This document shows, piece by piece, positions 1 to 5,497 of a DNA stretch of 5,497 nt. Position numbers and translations under genes: made by a program. This stretch comes from Prevotellaceae bacterium. GTDB lineage: Bacteria; Bacteroidota; Bacteroidia; Bacteroidales; UBA932. The notes beneath the pieces are model-generated. The model searched no databases. It saw nothing but the letters and a program-made list of their open reading frames with translations, and was not told where the DNA came from. The number at the start of each line of letters is the position of its first letter. Positions within the stretch are counted from its first letter, which is position 1. Location: positions 1 to 5,497 of the forward strand of contig JAISDR010000259.1 of assembly GCA_031264645.1 (NCBI GenBank). The letters run 5' to 3'.

Positions 1-161
1 GTTCGCTGTAACGCCCTATAGGTGTCGGAAGAAAGAAAGTCGGCAAGCGCGCTGTCAAAATCCTTATGCTCGCGTTCTGCGAGAATAGTCGCTATCCGCT
101 CAATTTTGAACATCATGTCGAGCGTAATATCTTCGTTTCTGTAAGTATATTTAGTTTCCAT
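1..161 (-). CDS. Small hypothetical protein, N-terminal part (cut by left window edge)
   Basis: The reading frame is open from an ATG at 161 to the window edge, giving 53 complete residues plus a Thr fixed by the first two bases of the next codon. It begins METKYTYRNED. From about residue 15 it looks helical (MMFKIERIATILAER), followed by a segment ending in DFLSSDTYRALQRT. There is no signal peptide or membrane segment. It starts 7 bp after the stop of the DUF3791-type gene, so the two are very probably co-transcribed. No clear Shine-Dalgarno sequence precedes it, and Met16 or Met17 are possible alternative starts. From memory, short proteins with a similar helix and an 'SSxTYxxLxxT' segment accompany DUF3791 and DUF3990 (ADP-ribosyltransferase-like) genes in Bacteroidota and Firmicutes. 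That resemblance is a recollection, not a search result. The function is unknown. Confidence 0.7.
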   Translation of the reverse strand, partial: METKYTYRNEDITLDMMFKIERIATILAEREHKDFDSALADFLSSDTYRALQR

Positions 162-168
162 AAACAGT

Positions 169-384
169 TCATTTTAAACGCTGTTTAAGTACGTCGTCGG
201 CAAAATAAAAACTCTCGTCGAGCGGTTGAGTGTGCAGGGCATTGTAGTGTTTGCGTATCAGCGTATTGATTCCGTTTTCCCGGAAAAGGGTAAATGCATC
301 CCCCGTCGATAATCCGTACTTCCAGGCATATTGTTCGACAGCTACTACAATCATTAAATTTTCGTCTTTTTGTCGCTTCGTCAT
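169..384 (-). CDS. DUF3791-type small protein
   Basis: This is a 71-residue soluble protein with no signal peptide or membrane segment. The pattern matches what I know of DUF3791: a first helix with an acidic/aromatic patch (VAVEQYAWKYGLS, about residues 14-26), a second helix ending in a short turn (DAFTLFRENGINTLIRKHY, 29-47), then the hallmark 'LHT' (50-52) and a C-terminal acidic segment (FADDVLKQRLK). Length fits the family, about 65-80 residues. The ATG at 384 follows a weak purine-rich AGGGA (389-393). Its first bases overlap the stop of an upstream 8-codon mini-ORF. A TAACTTTG promoter element lies 49 bp upstream. The next gene on the same strand begins 7 bp after its stop. The molecular role is not established. 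DUF3791 genes are often found beside DUF3990 genes, so this may be the leading gene of such a module continuing beyond the left edge. Confidence 0.8.
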   Translation of the reverse strand: MTKRQKDENLMIVVAVEQYAWKYGLSTGDAFTLFRENGINTLIRKHYNALHTQPLDESFYFADDVLKQRLK

Positions 385-422
385 ATTTCCCTAATTAAAT
401 TCGTCATATTCTCTCAATTAAA
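377..422. repeat. 23-bp tandem direct repeat containing duplicated start-codon region
   Basis: Copy 1 occupies 377-399 and copy 2 occupies 400-422. They are directly adjacent and match at 19 of 23 positions, with differences only at offsets 12, 13, 15 and 16. On the minus strand each copy reads TTTAATT, a purine-rich block, then AATATGACGAA or AAATATGACGAA. The whole unit of AT-rich leader, purine stretch and start codon is therefore doubled. Because 23 is not a multiple of three, the upstream start is out of frame with the DUF3791-type gene. Confidence 0.75.
381..407 (-). CDS. Possible 8-codon leader mini-ORF ahead of the DUF3791-type gene
   Basis: Read on the minus strand, an ATG at 407 opens the peptide MTNLIREI and stops at TGA (383-381). 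That stop overlaps the ATG of the DUF3791-type gene in an ATGA arrangement. The mini-ORF ATG is preceded by a purine-rich GAGAGAA, comparable to the AGGGAAA before the main gene. It should lie inside the transcript if the TAACTTTG element at 433-440 is the promoter. The upstream start arose from a 23-bp tandem duplication, so it could be an evolutionary accident. Translation is not proven. If it is used, termination-reinitiation could couple or dampen expression of the downstream gene. Confidence 0.3.
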   Translation of the reverse strand: MTNLIREI

Positions 423-426
423 ATTG
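415..426. promoter_or_regulatory. Short palindrome near the predicted minus-strand transcription start
   Basis: CAATT (415-419) and AATTG (422-426) form a perfect 5-bp inverted repeat around AA. It lies next to the start point expected from the TAACTTTG element (about 426-428). It could be an operator half-site pair, but such AT-rich palindromes are common by chance. Confidence 0.15.
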
Positions 427-432
427 ATGGTG

Positions 433-440
433 CAAAGTTA
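433..440 (-). promoter_or_regulatory. Candidate Bacteroidota -7 promoter element for the DUF3791-type gene
   Basis: On the minus strand this reads TAACTTTG, an exact match to the Bacteroidota -7 consensus TAnnTTTG. A TTG for the -33 position occurs at 460-458, but the spacer is 17 bp, a little shorter than the usual 19-21. Transcription would begin near 426-428, leaving a leader of roughly 43 nt that contains the mini-ORF. Confidence 0.5.
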
Positions 441-471
441 TACATATTTTAAGCAATCAAAAAAATATCTC

Positions 472-479
472 TAAATTTG
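472..479 (+). promoter_or_regulatory. Candidate Bacteroidota -7 promoter element for the GroES-like gene and mfd
   Basis: TAAATTTG matches TAnnTTTG exactly and lies 24 bp before the ATG at 504, giving a predicted 5' leader of about 18-20 nt. I see no TTG at the expected -33 distance, where the sequence is AT-rich. It is divergent from the element at 433-440, with only 31 bp between the two -7 boxes. Confidence 0.5.
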
Positions 480-503
480 CAGCCGTGTTAGCTTGTTTGG
501 ATT

Positions 504-887
504 ATGATTAATACATTTGAAACTAAGGACTTTTCGAACATCGTGATGGTTGGAGATAAGATTTTAATCAAGCCGGAAACGGAAAAAGACCGTACAAAAA
601 GCGGTTTATATCTTCCGGCGGGATTGTCCGAAAAAGAAAAAGTATTGAGCGGTTATGTGATTAAAACCGGTCCGGGATATCCTGTTCCCTCAATGCAGGA
701 CGAGGATGAAGCGTGGAAATCAAAGGATAACAGCGGGGTGAAATATTTGCCCCTGCAAATCAAAGCCGGCGATTTGGCAGTATTTTTACAAAACAGTGTC
801 TGGGAAATATTTATGAACGGGGAAAAGTATTTTATCGTTCCTAATTCTTCTGTGCTTATGTTGCTTAGAAACGAAGACCTGTTCTAA
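504..887 (+). CDS. GroES-family co-chaperonin-like protein (extended Cpn10 form)
   Basis: This 127-residue cytoplasmic protein has a recognisable Cpn10 fold sequence. The first strand is VGDKILIKPE (16-25). A mobile-loop region KDRTKSGLYLPAGLSEKEKV (28-47) follows, then GYVIKTGPG (50-58), and a second half with PLQIKAGDLAVF (83-94) and a C-terminal strand EKYFIVPNSSVLMLL. Classical GroES has about 95 residues. The extra length is mainly a charged insertion at about 59-82, where GroES has its short roof loop. The position of the GroEL-contacting IVL tripeptide is occupied by LYL (35-37), so GroEL binding remains plausible. No groEL gene is adjacent, which suggests an accessory paralogue separate from the main groES-groEL operon. 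I recall similar 120-130 residue proteins as conserved in Bacteroidota. It ends 10 bp before mfd and probably shares its transcript. The ATG at 504 fits the promoter at 472-479. No Shine-Dalgarno sequence is seen. Confidence 0.88.
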   Translation: MINTFETKDFSNIVMVGDKILIKPETEKDRTKSGLYLPAGLSEKEKVLSGYVIKTGPGYPVPSMQDEDEAWKSKDNSGVKYLPLQIKAGDLAVFLQNSVWEIFMNGEKYFIVPNSSVLMLLRNEDLF

Positions 888-897
888 ACAGTTTATT

Positions 898-3800
898 TTG
901 GAGATACAGAAATTAATAGAACAAATTTGCTCGCAGGACGGCTTCCATAAAATCCTGTCGAAAATAGAAGCCGGCGAAAAGGATATAAACCTGAAGAATA
1001 TCGTTGGCTCGCTGGACGCTTTTCTGTCCGCCGGCGTGATAAAGCAGAGGAAAGGCATTCACCTGTTTGTCTTTAACGACAGCGACAGGGCGGCGTATTT
1101 CTATAACGACCTCTACAAACTGCTGCATCCTGCGGTTAAGGATGATGACGAGGACAACAACAACATTTCCGCCGACGACGTGCTGTTTTTCCCTTCTTCG
1201 TTTAAGCGGAGCAGCAAATACGGAAAAGAGGATTTTTCACAAATAGTTCAGCGTACTCAAGTTATAGAACGGATAAAGAGACGTCCCGATTTGCTTGCAC
1301 TTGTAACGTATCCCGAAGCTATTGCGGAGACAGTGCCTTCGGACAGTTCATTGAAAAAAAACACCTTGAATCTTACCGTCGGCGAAAAGCCGGGGATAGA
1401 CTTTGTGAAAGAAGTATTTGAAGCGTACGGTTTCGAGCGTTCCGATTTCGTGTACGAACCGGGGCAATACGCTGTAAGAGGCGGTATTGTAGACGTCTTT
1501 TCGTTTGCGTCCAACAAACCGTACCGTTTGGAGTTTTTCGGCGACGAAATCGAAAGTATACGGAGCTTTGACATTAATACCCAGTTTTCCGACAGCAAGC
1601 TGAAATCGGCTGTAATCACCTCAAATATCAGGAATATAGCGAAAGGCGGCAATATCCCGTTTCTGGATTTTGTTCCCGAAAACACAGTTGCATGGCTGGA
1701 AAACAGCAGTACAACCGCCGATATAATCGACCGTTTGAACGATGAGCAGTCCTCTCGCAAACAGGACGAAGATGCGGCAAGTCCTCCCGAACTGATCAGC
1801 GCCAAAACATTCAAATCGTCTTTAAATAAGCTGATATCCATACATCTCAATTCCTCAACGTCGAAAAACAGCATATCTTTCAGTTCGACGCCCCAGCCGG
1901 TGTTCAACAAGAAATTCGACATGCTTGCCGCAGATATAATCAGCAAAACCAAAGCGGGTTACACTGTGCTGATAGTTGCGGGAAACGTAAACCAGTCCGA
2001 GCGGCTGCGCAATATTTTCGATTCGGTATCGAAGGAAAGCGTCCGGTTTTCATCTGTCAATACATCCATATATGAGGGGTTTATCGATAAAAAAACAAAA
2101 ATCTGCTGCTACACCGATCACCAGATATTCCAGAGATATCACCGTTACCGGATACGCGGAGAGGTAAGCAAAAGCAACGCTCTTACGCTTCAGGAACTTA
2201 CAAGCCTCAACGTGGGCGATTATGTCGTGCATATCGACCATGGAATAGGTATCTTCGGAGGACTTGCCAGGATGGACGTGAACGGTAAACTGCAGGAAGT
2301 CATAAGGCTGACATACAGGGACGGGGATACGATTTTCGTACGACTGCAGGGCTTGCACAGAATATCGAAATACAGGGGACACGAAGGAGCTGTGCCGGTC
2401 ATACACAAGCCGGGTTCGGGCGTGTGGAACCGTCTGAAACAGACGGCAAAAAAGAAAATCAAGGATATTGCCGCAAACCTTATCGTTCTGTACGCCAAAC
2501 GCAAGGCAAGCGAGGGATTCGCATATTCGGCTGATTCTTTCGTACAGCACGAACTCGAAGCGTCGTTTATTTACGAAGATACTCCCGACCAGTACAAGGC
2601 GACAAAAGCGGTGAAGGAAGACATGGAACAGCCATATCCCATGGACAGGCTGGTGTGCGGCGACGTGGGATTCGGGAAAACGGAGGTCGCAATACGCGCC
2701 GCTTTTAAGGCTGTAACCGACGGCAAACAGGTTGCAATACTGGTTCCTACGACTATCCTTGCGCTTCAGCACTACAAGTCGTTCCGCTCGCGATTGGAGG
2801 AATTTCCCGTTTCCATTGATTTTATCAGCAGAATGAAATCGCCAAAAGAAATAAAACTCTCTCTGGAAAAACTCGAAAAGGGAAAAACGGATATTATGAT
2901 AGGCACGCATCGACTGCTGAATCCGGATGTGATATTCAAAGACCTGGGATTGCTGGTAATCGATGAGGAACAGCGGTTTGGAGTTTCGTCAAAGGAAAAA
3001 ATACGCCAGAAGAAAATCAATGTCGATACCCTGACGCTGACCGCTACGCCCATTCCGCGAACCCTGCAGTTCTCGCTGCTCGGGGCGCGCGACCTTTCGG
3101 TGATAAATACGCCGCCGCCAAACAGGATTCCGATTACTACGGAAGTGCATACTTTCTCGGAAATAATTATAAAAGACGCTATTGACTACGAATTTCAAAG
3201 AGGCGGGCAGGTGTTTTTCATCCATAATAAGATAAAGGATATTCTGGAAATAGAAAATATTGTGAAACGCATATCGCCCGGGGTGAGGACAGTGGTCGCT
3301 CACGGTCAAATGGACGGACACAAACTGGAAGAAATCATGACCGACTTTGTGGATGGACAGTACGATGTGCTGATTGCAACGACAATAATCGAATCGGGCT
3401 TGGATATTCCCAATGCCAATACCATTATAATCAATCAGGCGCAGAATTTCGGACTGAGCGAACTCCATCAGCTGCGGGGACGTGTCGGACGAAGTAACAG
3501 AAAGGCGTACTGCTATTTGCTTGCTCCTCCCGAAATCATTCAAACGCCCGCCGCCCGCCGCCGCCTGAATGCGATAGAGGAATTTTCAGACCTCGGCAGC
3601 GGATTCAATATCGCCATGCAGGACCTGGACATACGCGGAGCCGGCAATCTCCTTGGCGGCGAACAGAGCGGCTTTATTACGGAAATAGGTTTCGAAACAT
3701 ATCAGAAAATACTGAGCGAGGCGCTGATGGAACTGCGGGAAGAATATCCAGCCGAAGGAGGATGTGCGCCGGCGGAGACGACTTTCGTTGCCGACTGTCA

Positions 3801-4239
3801 GATAGACAGCGATATCGACGCTAATCTGCCCGACGAATATGTGTCGAACAAGGCGGAAAAACTGCGACTGTACAGGGAAATCGACAGTCTCGAAAACGAC
3901 GAACAGCTAACTGTCTTCAGAAACGAACTGATCGACCGTTTCGGTCCTTTGCCCAGGGAAGCCGAAGAACTGCTGCAGGGCGTGATTCTGCGCAAACGCG
4001 CAATAAAATTGGGATTCGAACGTGTAATGTTCAAAAACAAACTTATGTTTTTGTATTTCCCCTCAAACCGTCAGTCGCCGTACTATGCTACTCCCGTCTA
4101 TTTCAAAATATTGAATTACATCCAGCAGGATTCCGAAAAGTTCAAACTGAAAGAAAGCAACCTCAAACTCTCGCTGCTCGTCAGGGAGGTCAAATCACAC
4201 CGGGAAGCCGCCGAAATACTGAAATCAATCGAAAATTGA
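898..4239 (+). CDS. mfd: Transcription-repair coupling factor Mfd
   Basis: Mfd is a cytoplasmic ATP-driven DNA translocase. It pushes or releases RNA polymerase stalled at lesions and recruits UvrA for nucleotide excision repair. The 1113 residues are near the usual length (E. coli 1148). The UvrB-like N-terminal module includes FFPSSFKRSSKYGK (97-110) and YEPGQYAVRGGIVDVF (186-201). The CarD-like RNA polymerase interaction domain begins near 436 with LNVGDYVVHIDHGIG. The RecG-like translocase carries Walker A GDVGFGKT (588-595), DEEQ (689-692), TATPIPRT (715-722), ESGLDIPNANT (832-842), QLRGRVGR (858-865) and a TRG-type RGAGNLLG (913-920). A C-terminal TRCF domain follows from about 965 to 1060. 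All key motifs are intact, so the enzyme should be active. The start is TTG at 898: the frame has no ATG or GTG between the in-frame TGA at 814-816 and this codon, and the next internal Met is near residue 342. An acidic run (DDDED, 82-86) is a local peculiarity. Confidence 0.97.
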   Translation: MEIQKLIEQICSQDGFHKILSKIEAGEKDINLKNIVGSLDAFLSAGVIKQRKGIHLFVFNDSDRAAYFYNDLYKLLHPAVKDDDEDNNNISADDVLFFPSSFKRSSKYGKEDFSQIVQRTQVIERIKRRPDLLALVTYPEAIAETVPSDSSLKKNTLNLTVGEKPGIDFVKEVFEAYGFERSDFVYEPGQYAVRGGIVDVFSFASNKPYRLEFFGDEIESIRSFDINTQFSDSKLKSAVITSNIRNIAKGGNIPFLDFVPENTVAWLENSSTTADIIDRLNDEQSSRKQDEDAASPPELISAKTFKSSLNKLISIHLNSSTSKNSISFSSTPQPVFNKKFDMLAADIISKTKAGYTVLIVAGNVNQSERLRNIFDSVSKESVRFSSVNTSIYEGFIDKKTKICCYTDHQIFQRYHRYRIRGEVSKSNALTLQELTSLNVGDYVVHIDHGIGIFGGLARMDVNGKLQEVIRLTYRDGDTIFVRLQGLHRISKYRGHEGAVPVIHKPGSGVWNRLKQTAKKKIKDIAANLIVLYAKRKASEGFAYSADSFVQHELEASFIYEDTPDQYKATKAVKEDMEQPYPMDRLVCGDVGFGKTEVAIRAAFKAVTDGKQVAILVPTTILALQHYKSFRSRLEEFPVSIDFISRMKSPKEIKLSLEKLEKGKTDIMIGTHRLLNPDVIFKDLGLLVIDEEQRFGVSSKEKIRQKKINVDTLTLTATPIPRTLQFSLLGARDLSVINTPPPNRIPITTEVHTFSEIIIKDAIDYEFQRGGQVFFIHNKIKDILEIENIVKRISPGVRTVVAHGQMDGHKLEEIMTDFVDGQYDVLIATTIIESGLDIPNANTIIINQAQNFGLSELHQLRGRVGRSNRKAYCYLLAPPEIIQTPAARRRLNAIEEFSDLGSGFNIAMQDLDIRGAGNLLGGEQSGFITEIGFETYQKILSEALMELREEYPAEGGCAPAETTFVADCQIDSDIDANLPDEYVSNKAEKLRLYREIDSLENDEQLTVFRNELIDRFGPLPREAEELLQGVILRKRAIKLGFERVMFKNKLMFLYFPSNRQSPYYATPVYFKILNYIQQDSEKFKLKESNLKLSLLVREVKSHREAAEILKSIEN

Positions 4240-4352
4240 GAACTGTATTTTAACATTCTTTTGGACTTGTTATACTTGCAAACAAATTTGACTTAAATAT
4301 GTAACCTGTTATCACAAAGGATTTTTTTATCTTTTCTTTGAACAATATCTTG

Positions 4353-4366
4353 TTAACGTAAGTTAA
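4353..4366. repeat. Short inverted repeat upstream of the lysozyme gene
   Basis: TTAAC (4353-4357) and GTTAA (4362-4366) form a perfect 5-bp inverted repeat around GTAA. It lies about 60-70 bp upstream of the lysozyme ATG and about 30 bp upstream of its candidate -7 element. It is too weak for a terminator. It could be a regulator binding site, but chance is a serious alternative in this AT-rich spacer (4240-4425), which otherwise shows no gene or structured RNA. Confidence 0.2.
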
Positions 4367-4394
4367 TGTCAAGGTTTTAATGATTAAATATTGT

Positions 4395-4402
4395 TTTCTT
4401 TG
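4395..4402 (+). promoter_or_regulatory. Candidate -7 promoter element for the GH25 lysozyme gene
   Basis: TTTCTTTG differs from TAnnTTTG at one position (T for A) and lies 23 bp before the ATG at 4426, a spacing similar to that at 472-479. A near copy of the surrounding sequence, TTTTCTTTGAAC at 4332-4343 against TTTTCTTTGCAC at 4394-4405, could be a second start site. No TTG is seen at the -33 distance. Confidence 0.35.
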
Positions 4403-4425
4403 CACTCGGTTAATACAACTGATTA

Positions 4426-5142
4426 ATGAAATATATTTGTTTAATAATATTAACAGTTTTGTCCTCTGGTTTTGGGATGGCTCAGAAAGGAAAAGTTCTG
4501 AATGCTTTTGGTATTTCAGTGCCGGTCTATGAGATTCACGGCATTGATGTTTCGAGGTATCAGGAAAAAATCGACTGGCAGGAAATCTCTAACTTCAAGA
4601 GCGGGAAAGACAGTCTTGGTATAACTTTCGCTTTTGTGAAGGCAACGGAAGGGCAATCTCTACTCGACAAATATTTCAACTATAACTGGCGGGAAACCAA
4701 AACAAACAATATAATAAGAGGAGCATACCATTATTATAAACCCAACACAAAATCAAGTTTGCAGGCGTCCAATTTCATCAAACATGTCAAAATGCAGGCA
4801 GGCGATCTCCCGCCGGTACTTGACATCGAAGAAATTGGAATACTCGGTGGAGACAACATGAAAAGGGGGATTAAAAACTGGTTGAATATTATCGAAAAAC
4901 ATTATGGCGTCAAGCCTATAATATACACAAATGTAAATTTTTACGAGAATTATTTGTCGGGAAAGGAATTTAAGGGCTATCGATTCTGGATCGCTCATTA
5001 TACAAAAACAGTTCCCCGTGTCAATACCGACTGGATTTTCTGGCAATACAGCGACAGGGGCAGAATTAAAAATATCCGTTCCAAAGTCGCCCTGAATGTA
5101 CACAAGGGAAGCAGGGAAGAACTGCTATCTATCTGCCTGTAA
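4426..5142 (+). CDS. Secreted GH25 family lysozyme (N-acetylmuramidase)
   Basis: GH25 enzymes cleave the beta-1,4 bond between MurNAc and GlcNAc in peptidoglycan. This 238-residue protein begins with a signal peptide: Lys2, a hydrophobic core (YICLIILTVL), and probable cleavage after Ala19 in GMA-Q, so it should act in the periplasm or outside the cell. The single GH25 barrel shows GIDVSRYQEKIDW (39-51) with Asp41, FAFVKATEG (69-76), RGAYHYYKP (98-106), the catalytic PPVLDIEE (129-136) with Asp133 and Glu135, IIYTNVNFY (165-173), FWIAHY (187-192) and FWQYSDRGRI (205-214). One oddity is VALN at 221-224, where the family usually has VDLN or a similar Asp-containing motif. The core catalytic acids are present, so activity is likely but perhaps altered. 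There is no separate cell-wall binding domain. It is a single-gene unit with its own candidate promoter, convergent with the SDR gene 55 bp further on. Likely roles are wall remodelling or attack on other bacteria; the sequence does not decide. Confidence 0.92.
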   Translation: MKYICLIILTVLSSGFGMAQKGKVLNAFGISVPVYEIHGIDVSRYQEKIDWQEISNFKSGKDSLGITFAFVKATEGQSLLDKYFNYNWRETKTNNIIRGAYHYYKPNTKSSLQASNFIKHVKMQAGDLPPVLDIEEIGILGGDNMKRGIKNWLNIIEKHYGVKPIIYTNVNFYENYLSGKEFKGYRFWIAHYTKTVPRVNTDWIFWQYSDRGRIKNIRSKVALNVHKGSREELLSICL

Positions 5143-5197
5143 ATAACGCTTGCCGACAGTAAAAACCGACAATTATCCAAAAGTTTCTGTCTAACAA

Positions 5198-5497
5198 TTA
5201 TGATTTGTTGAACTTTACGGCATTAGCCTGTGCGGATGGCATTATCAGTATATCGTTTATGCAGATATGTTCCGGCAAGTTTACTATGTAGCTTATTATT
5301 TCGGCTATATCTTTTGCCTTTAGCGATTTATAGCCTTCGTAAACTTTTTTTGCCCTTTCGGCGTCGCCTTTGAATCTAACTGTAGAAAATTCGGTTTCCG
5401 TAGCTCCCGGACAGACATTTGTAACCTTTATTCCACTCTCCAGCATATCGATACGCATGGATCTGCTCAGCGCGTCAACCGCATACTTTGTAGCGCA
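5198..5497 (-). CDS. Short-chain dehydrogenase/reductase, C-terminal part (cut by right window edge)
   Basis: SDR enzymes are cytoplasmic NAD(P)(H)-dependent oxidoreductases with a Rossmann fold, typically about 250 residues. Only the last 99 are in the window, and the frame stays open to the right edge, so the internal ATG at 5458 is not the true start. The fragment begins CATK, the end of the YxxxK catalytic motif. The Lys is visible, while the Tyr codon should lie just outside. Next come AVDALSRSMRIDMLESGIKV and NVCPGATETEF, the usual PG-containing strand and loop after the active site. The C-terminal KAKDIAEIISYIVNLPEHICINDILIMPSAQ resembles the tail of YdfG-like classical SDRs acting on hydroxy acids or small carbonyl compounds. 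The nucleotide-binding TGxxxGxG motif cannot be seen, and the substrate cannot be assigned. Confidence 0.9.
   Translation of the reverse strand, partial: CATKYAVDALSRSMRIDMLESGIKVTNVCPGATETEFSTVRFKGDAERAKKVYEGYKSLKAKDIAEIISYIVNLPEHICINDILIMPSAQANAVKFNKS

Noticed and set aside
786..1128. Minus-strand frames of 90 and 71 codons across the groES-like/mfd junction
   Set aside because: They overlap two clear coding genes and match no family; they are shadows of the plus-strand genes.
1257..2910. Long minus-strand open frames (231 and 286 codons) opposite mfd, with smaller ones up to 4040
   Set aside because: They lie entirely within the well-supported mfd frame, show no recognisable domains, and have the low-complexity, Ser/Phe/Arg-rich look of antisense translations. 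Long antisense frames are expected opposite a 3.3-kb gene.
3541..3566. GC-rich repeated GCCCGCC tract inside mfd
   Set aside because: It encodes the ordinary segment TPAARRRLNAIEEF just after motif VI, in frame and consistent with the family. It is a local codon effect rather than an inserted element.
4315..4340. Hairpin CAAAG ... CTTTG after mfd as a terminator
   Set aside because: The stem is 5 bp plus a wobble pair, AT-rich, and the T-run lies in the loop rather than after the stem. It does not fit an intrinsic terminator.
4753..5180. Minus-strand frames of 116 and 60 codons opposite the lysozyme gene
   Set aside because: The opposite strand encodes a convincing GH25 protein with all motifs in order, so these are shadows.
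5155..5191. Possible bidirectional terminator between the lysozyme and SDR genes (GACAG ... CTGTC)
   Set aside because: Only 5 bp pair at the base. The rest of the 27-base interval allows only a broken AAAC/GTTT extension, and no T-run follows on either strand. A terminator is expected between convergent genes, but this one is not convincing.
5198..5458. An 86-codon complete small gene starting at the ATG at 5458
   Set aside because: The same frame continues to the window edge and encodes CATKYAVDALSRS, the end of the SDR active-site motif. The gene is truncated by the window rather than short.
1..5497. CRISPR arrays, tRNA or rRNA genes, insertion sequences
   Set aside because: I saw no regularly spaced repeats, cloverleaf-type segments, transposase motifs or terminal inverted repeats on either strand.

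Overview
The window looks like chromosomal DNA from a member of the Bacteroidota, probably a Bacteroidales-type organism. Four things point there: upstream regions with TAnnTTTG-type -7 elements, start codons that mostly lack Shine-Dalgarno sequences, an extended 127-residue GroES-family protein of a kind I recall from that phylum, and a small DUF3791-type gene. No database search was possible, so the lineage is inferred.

Layout: (1) Bases 1-384, minus strand: two small genes 7 bp apart. One is a 71-residue DUF3791-type protein. The other is the start of a second small protein cut by the left edge. (2) Bases 385-503: a compact divergent promoter region with a -7 element on each strand. The minus-strand leader holds a 23-bp tandem duplication that repeats the start-codon region and creates an 8-codon mini-ORF. 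The mini-ORF's stop overlaps the DUF3791 gene's start. (3) Bases 504-4239, plus strand: a GroES-family protein followed after 10 bp by a full-length mfd, the transcription-repair coupling factor, which starts at TTG. These two probably form an operon. (4) Bases 4240-4425: an AT-rich spacer with candidate promoter elements and a short palindrome, but no gene. (5) Bases 4426-5142, plus strand: a secreted GH25 lysozyme-family protein. (6) Bases 5198-5497, minus strand: the C-terminal 99 residues of a short-chain dehydrogenase/reductase, convergent with the lysozyme and cut by the right edge.

Most of the content is housekeeping: DNA repair, proteostasis, cell wall and a redox enzyme. The GroES-like protein and Mfd are probably co-transcribed, but nothing in the sequence shows a direct functional link. 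The least ordinary part is the left end, where the DUF3791 module sits behind its duplicated initiation region. I found no CRISPR array, RNA gene or insertion sequence, and no convincing new multi-gene system.
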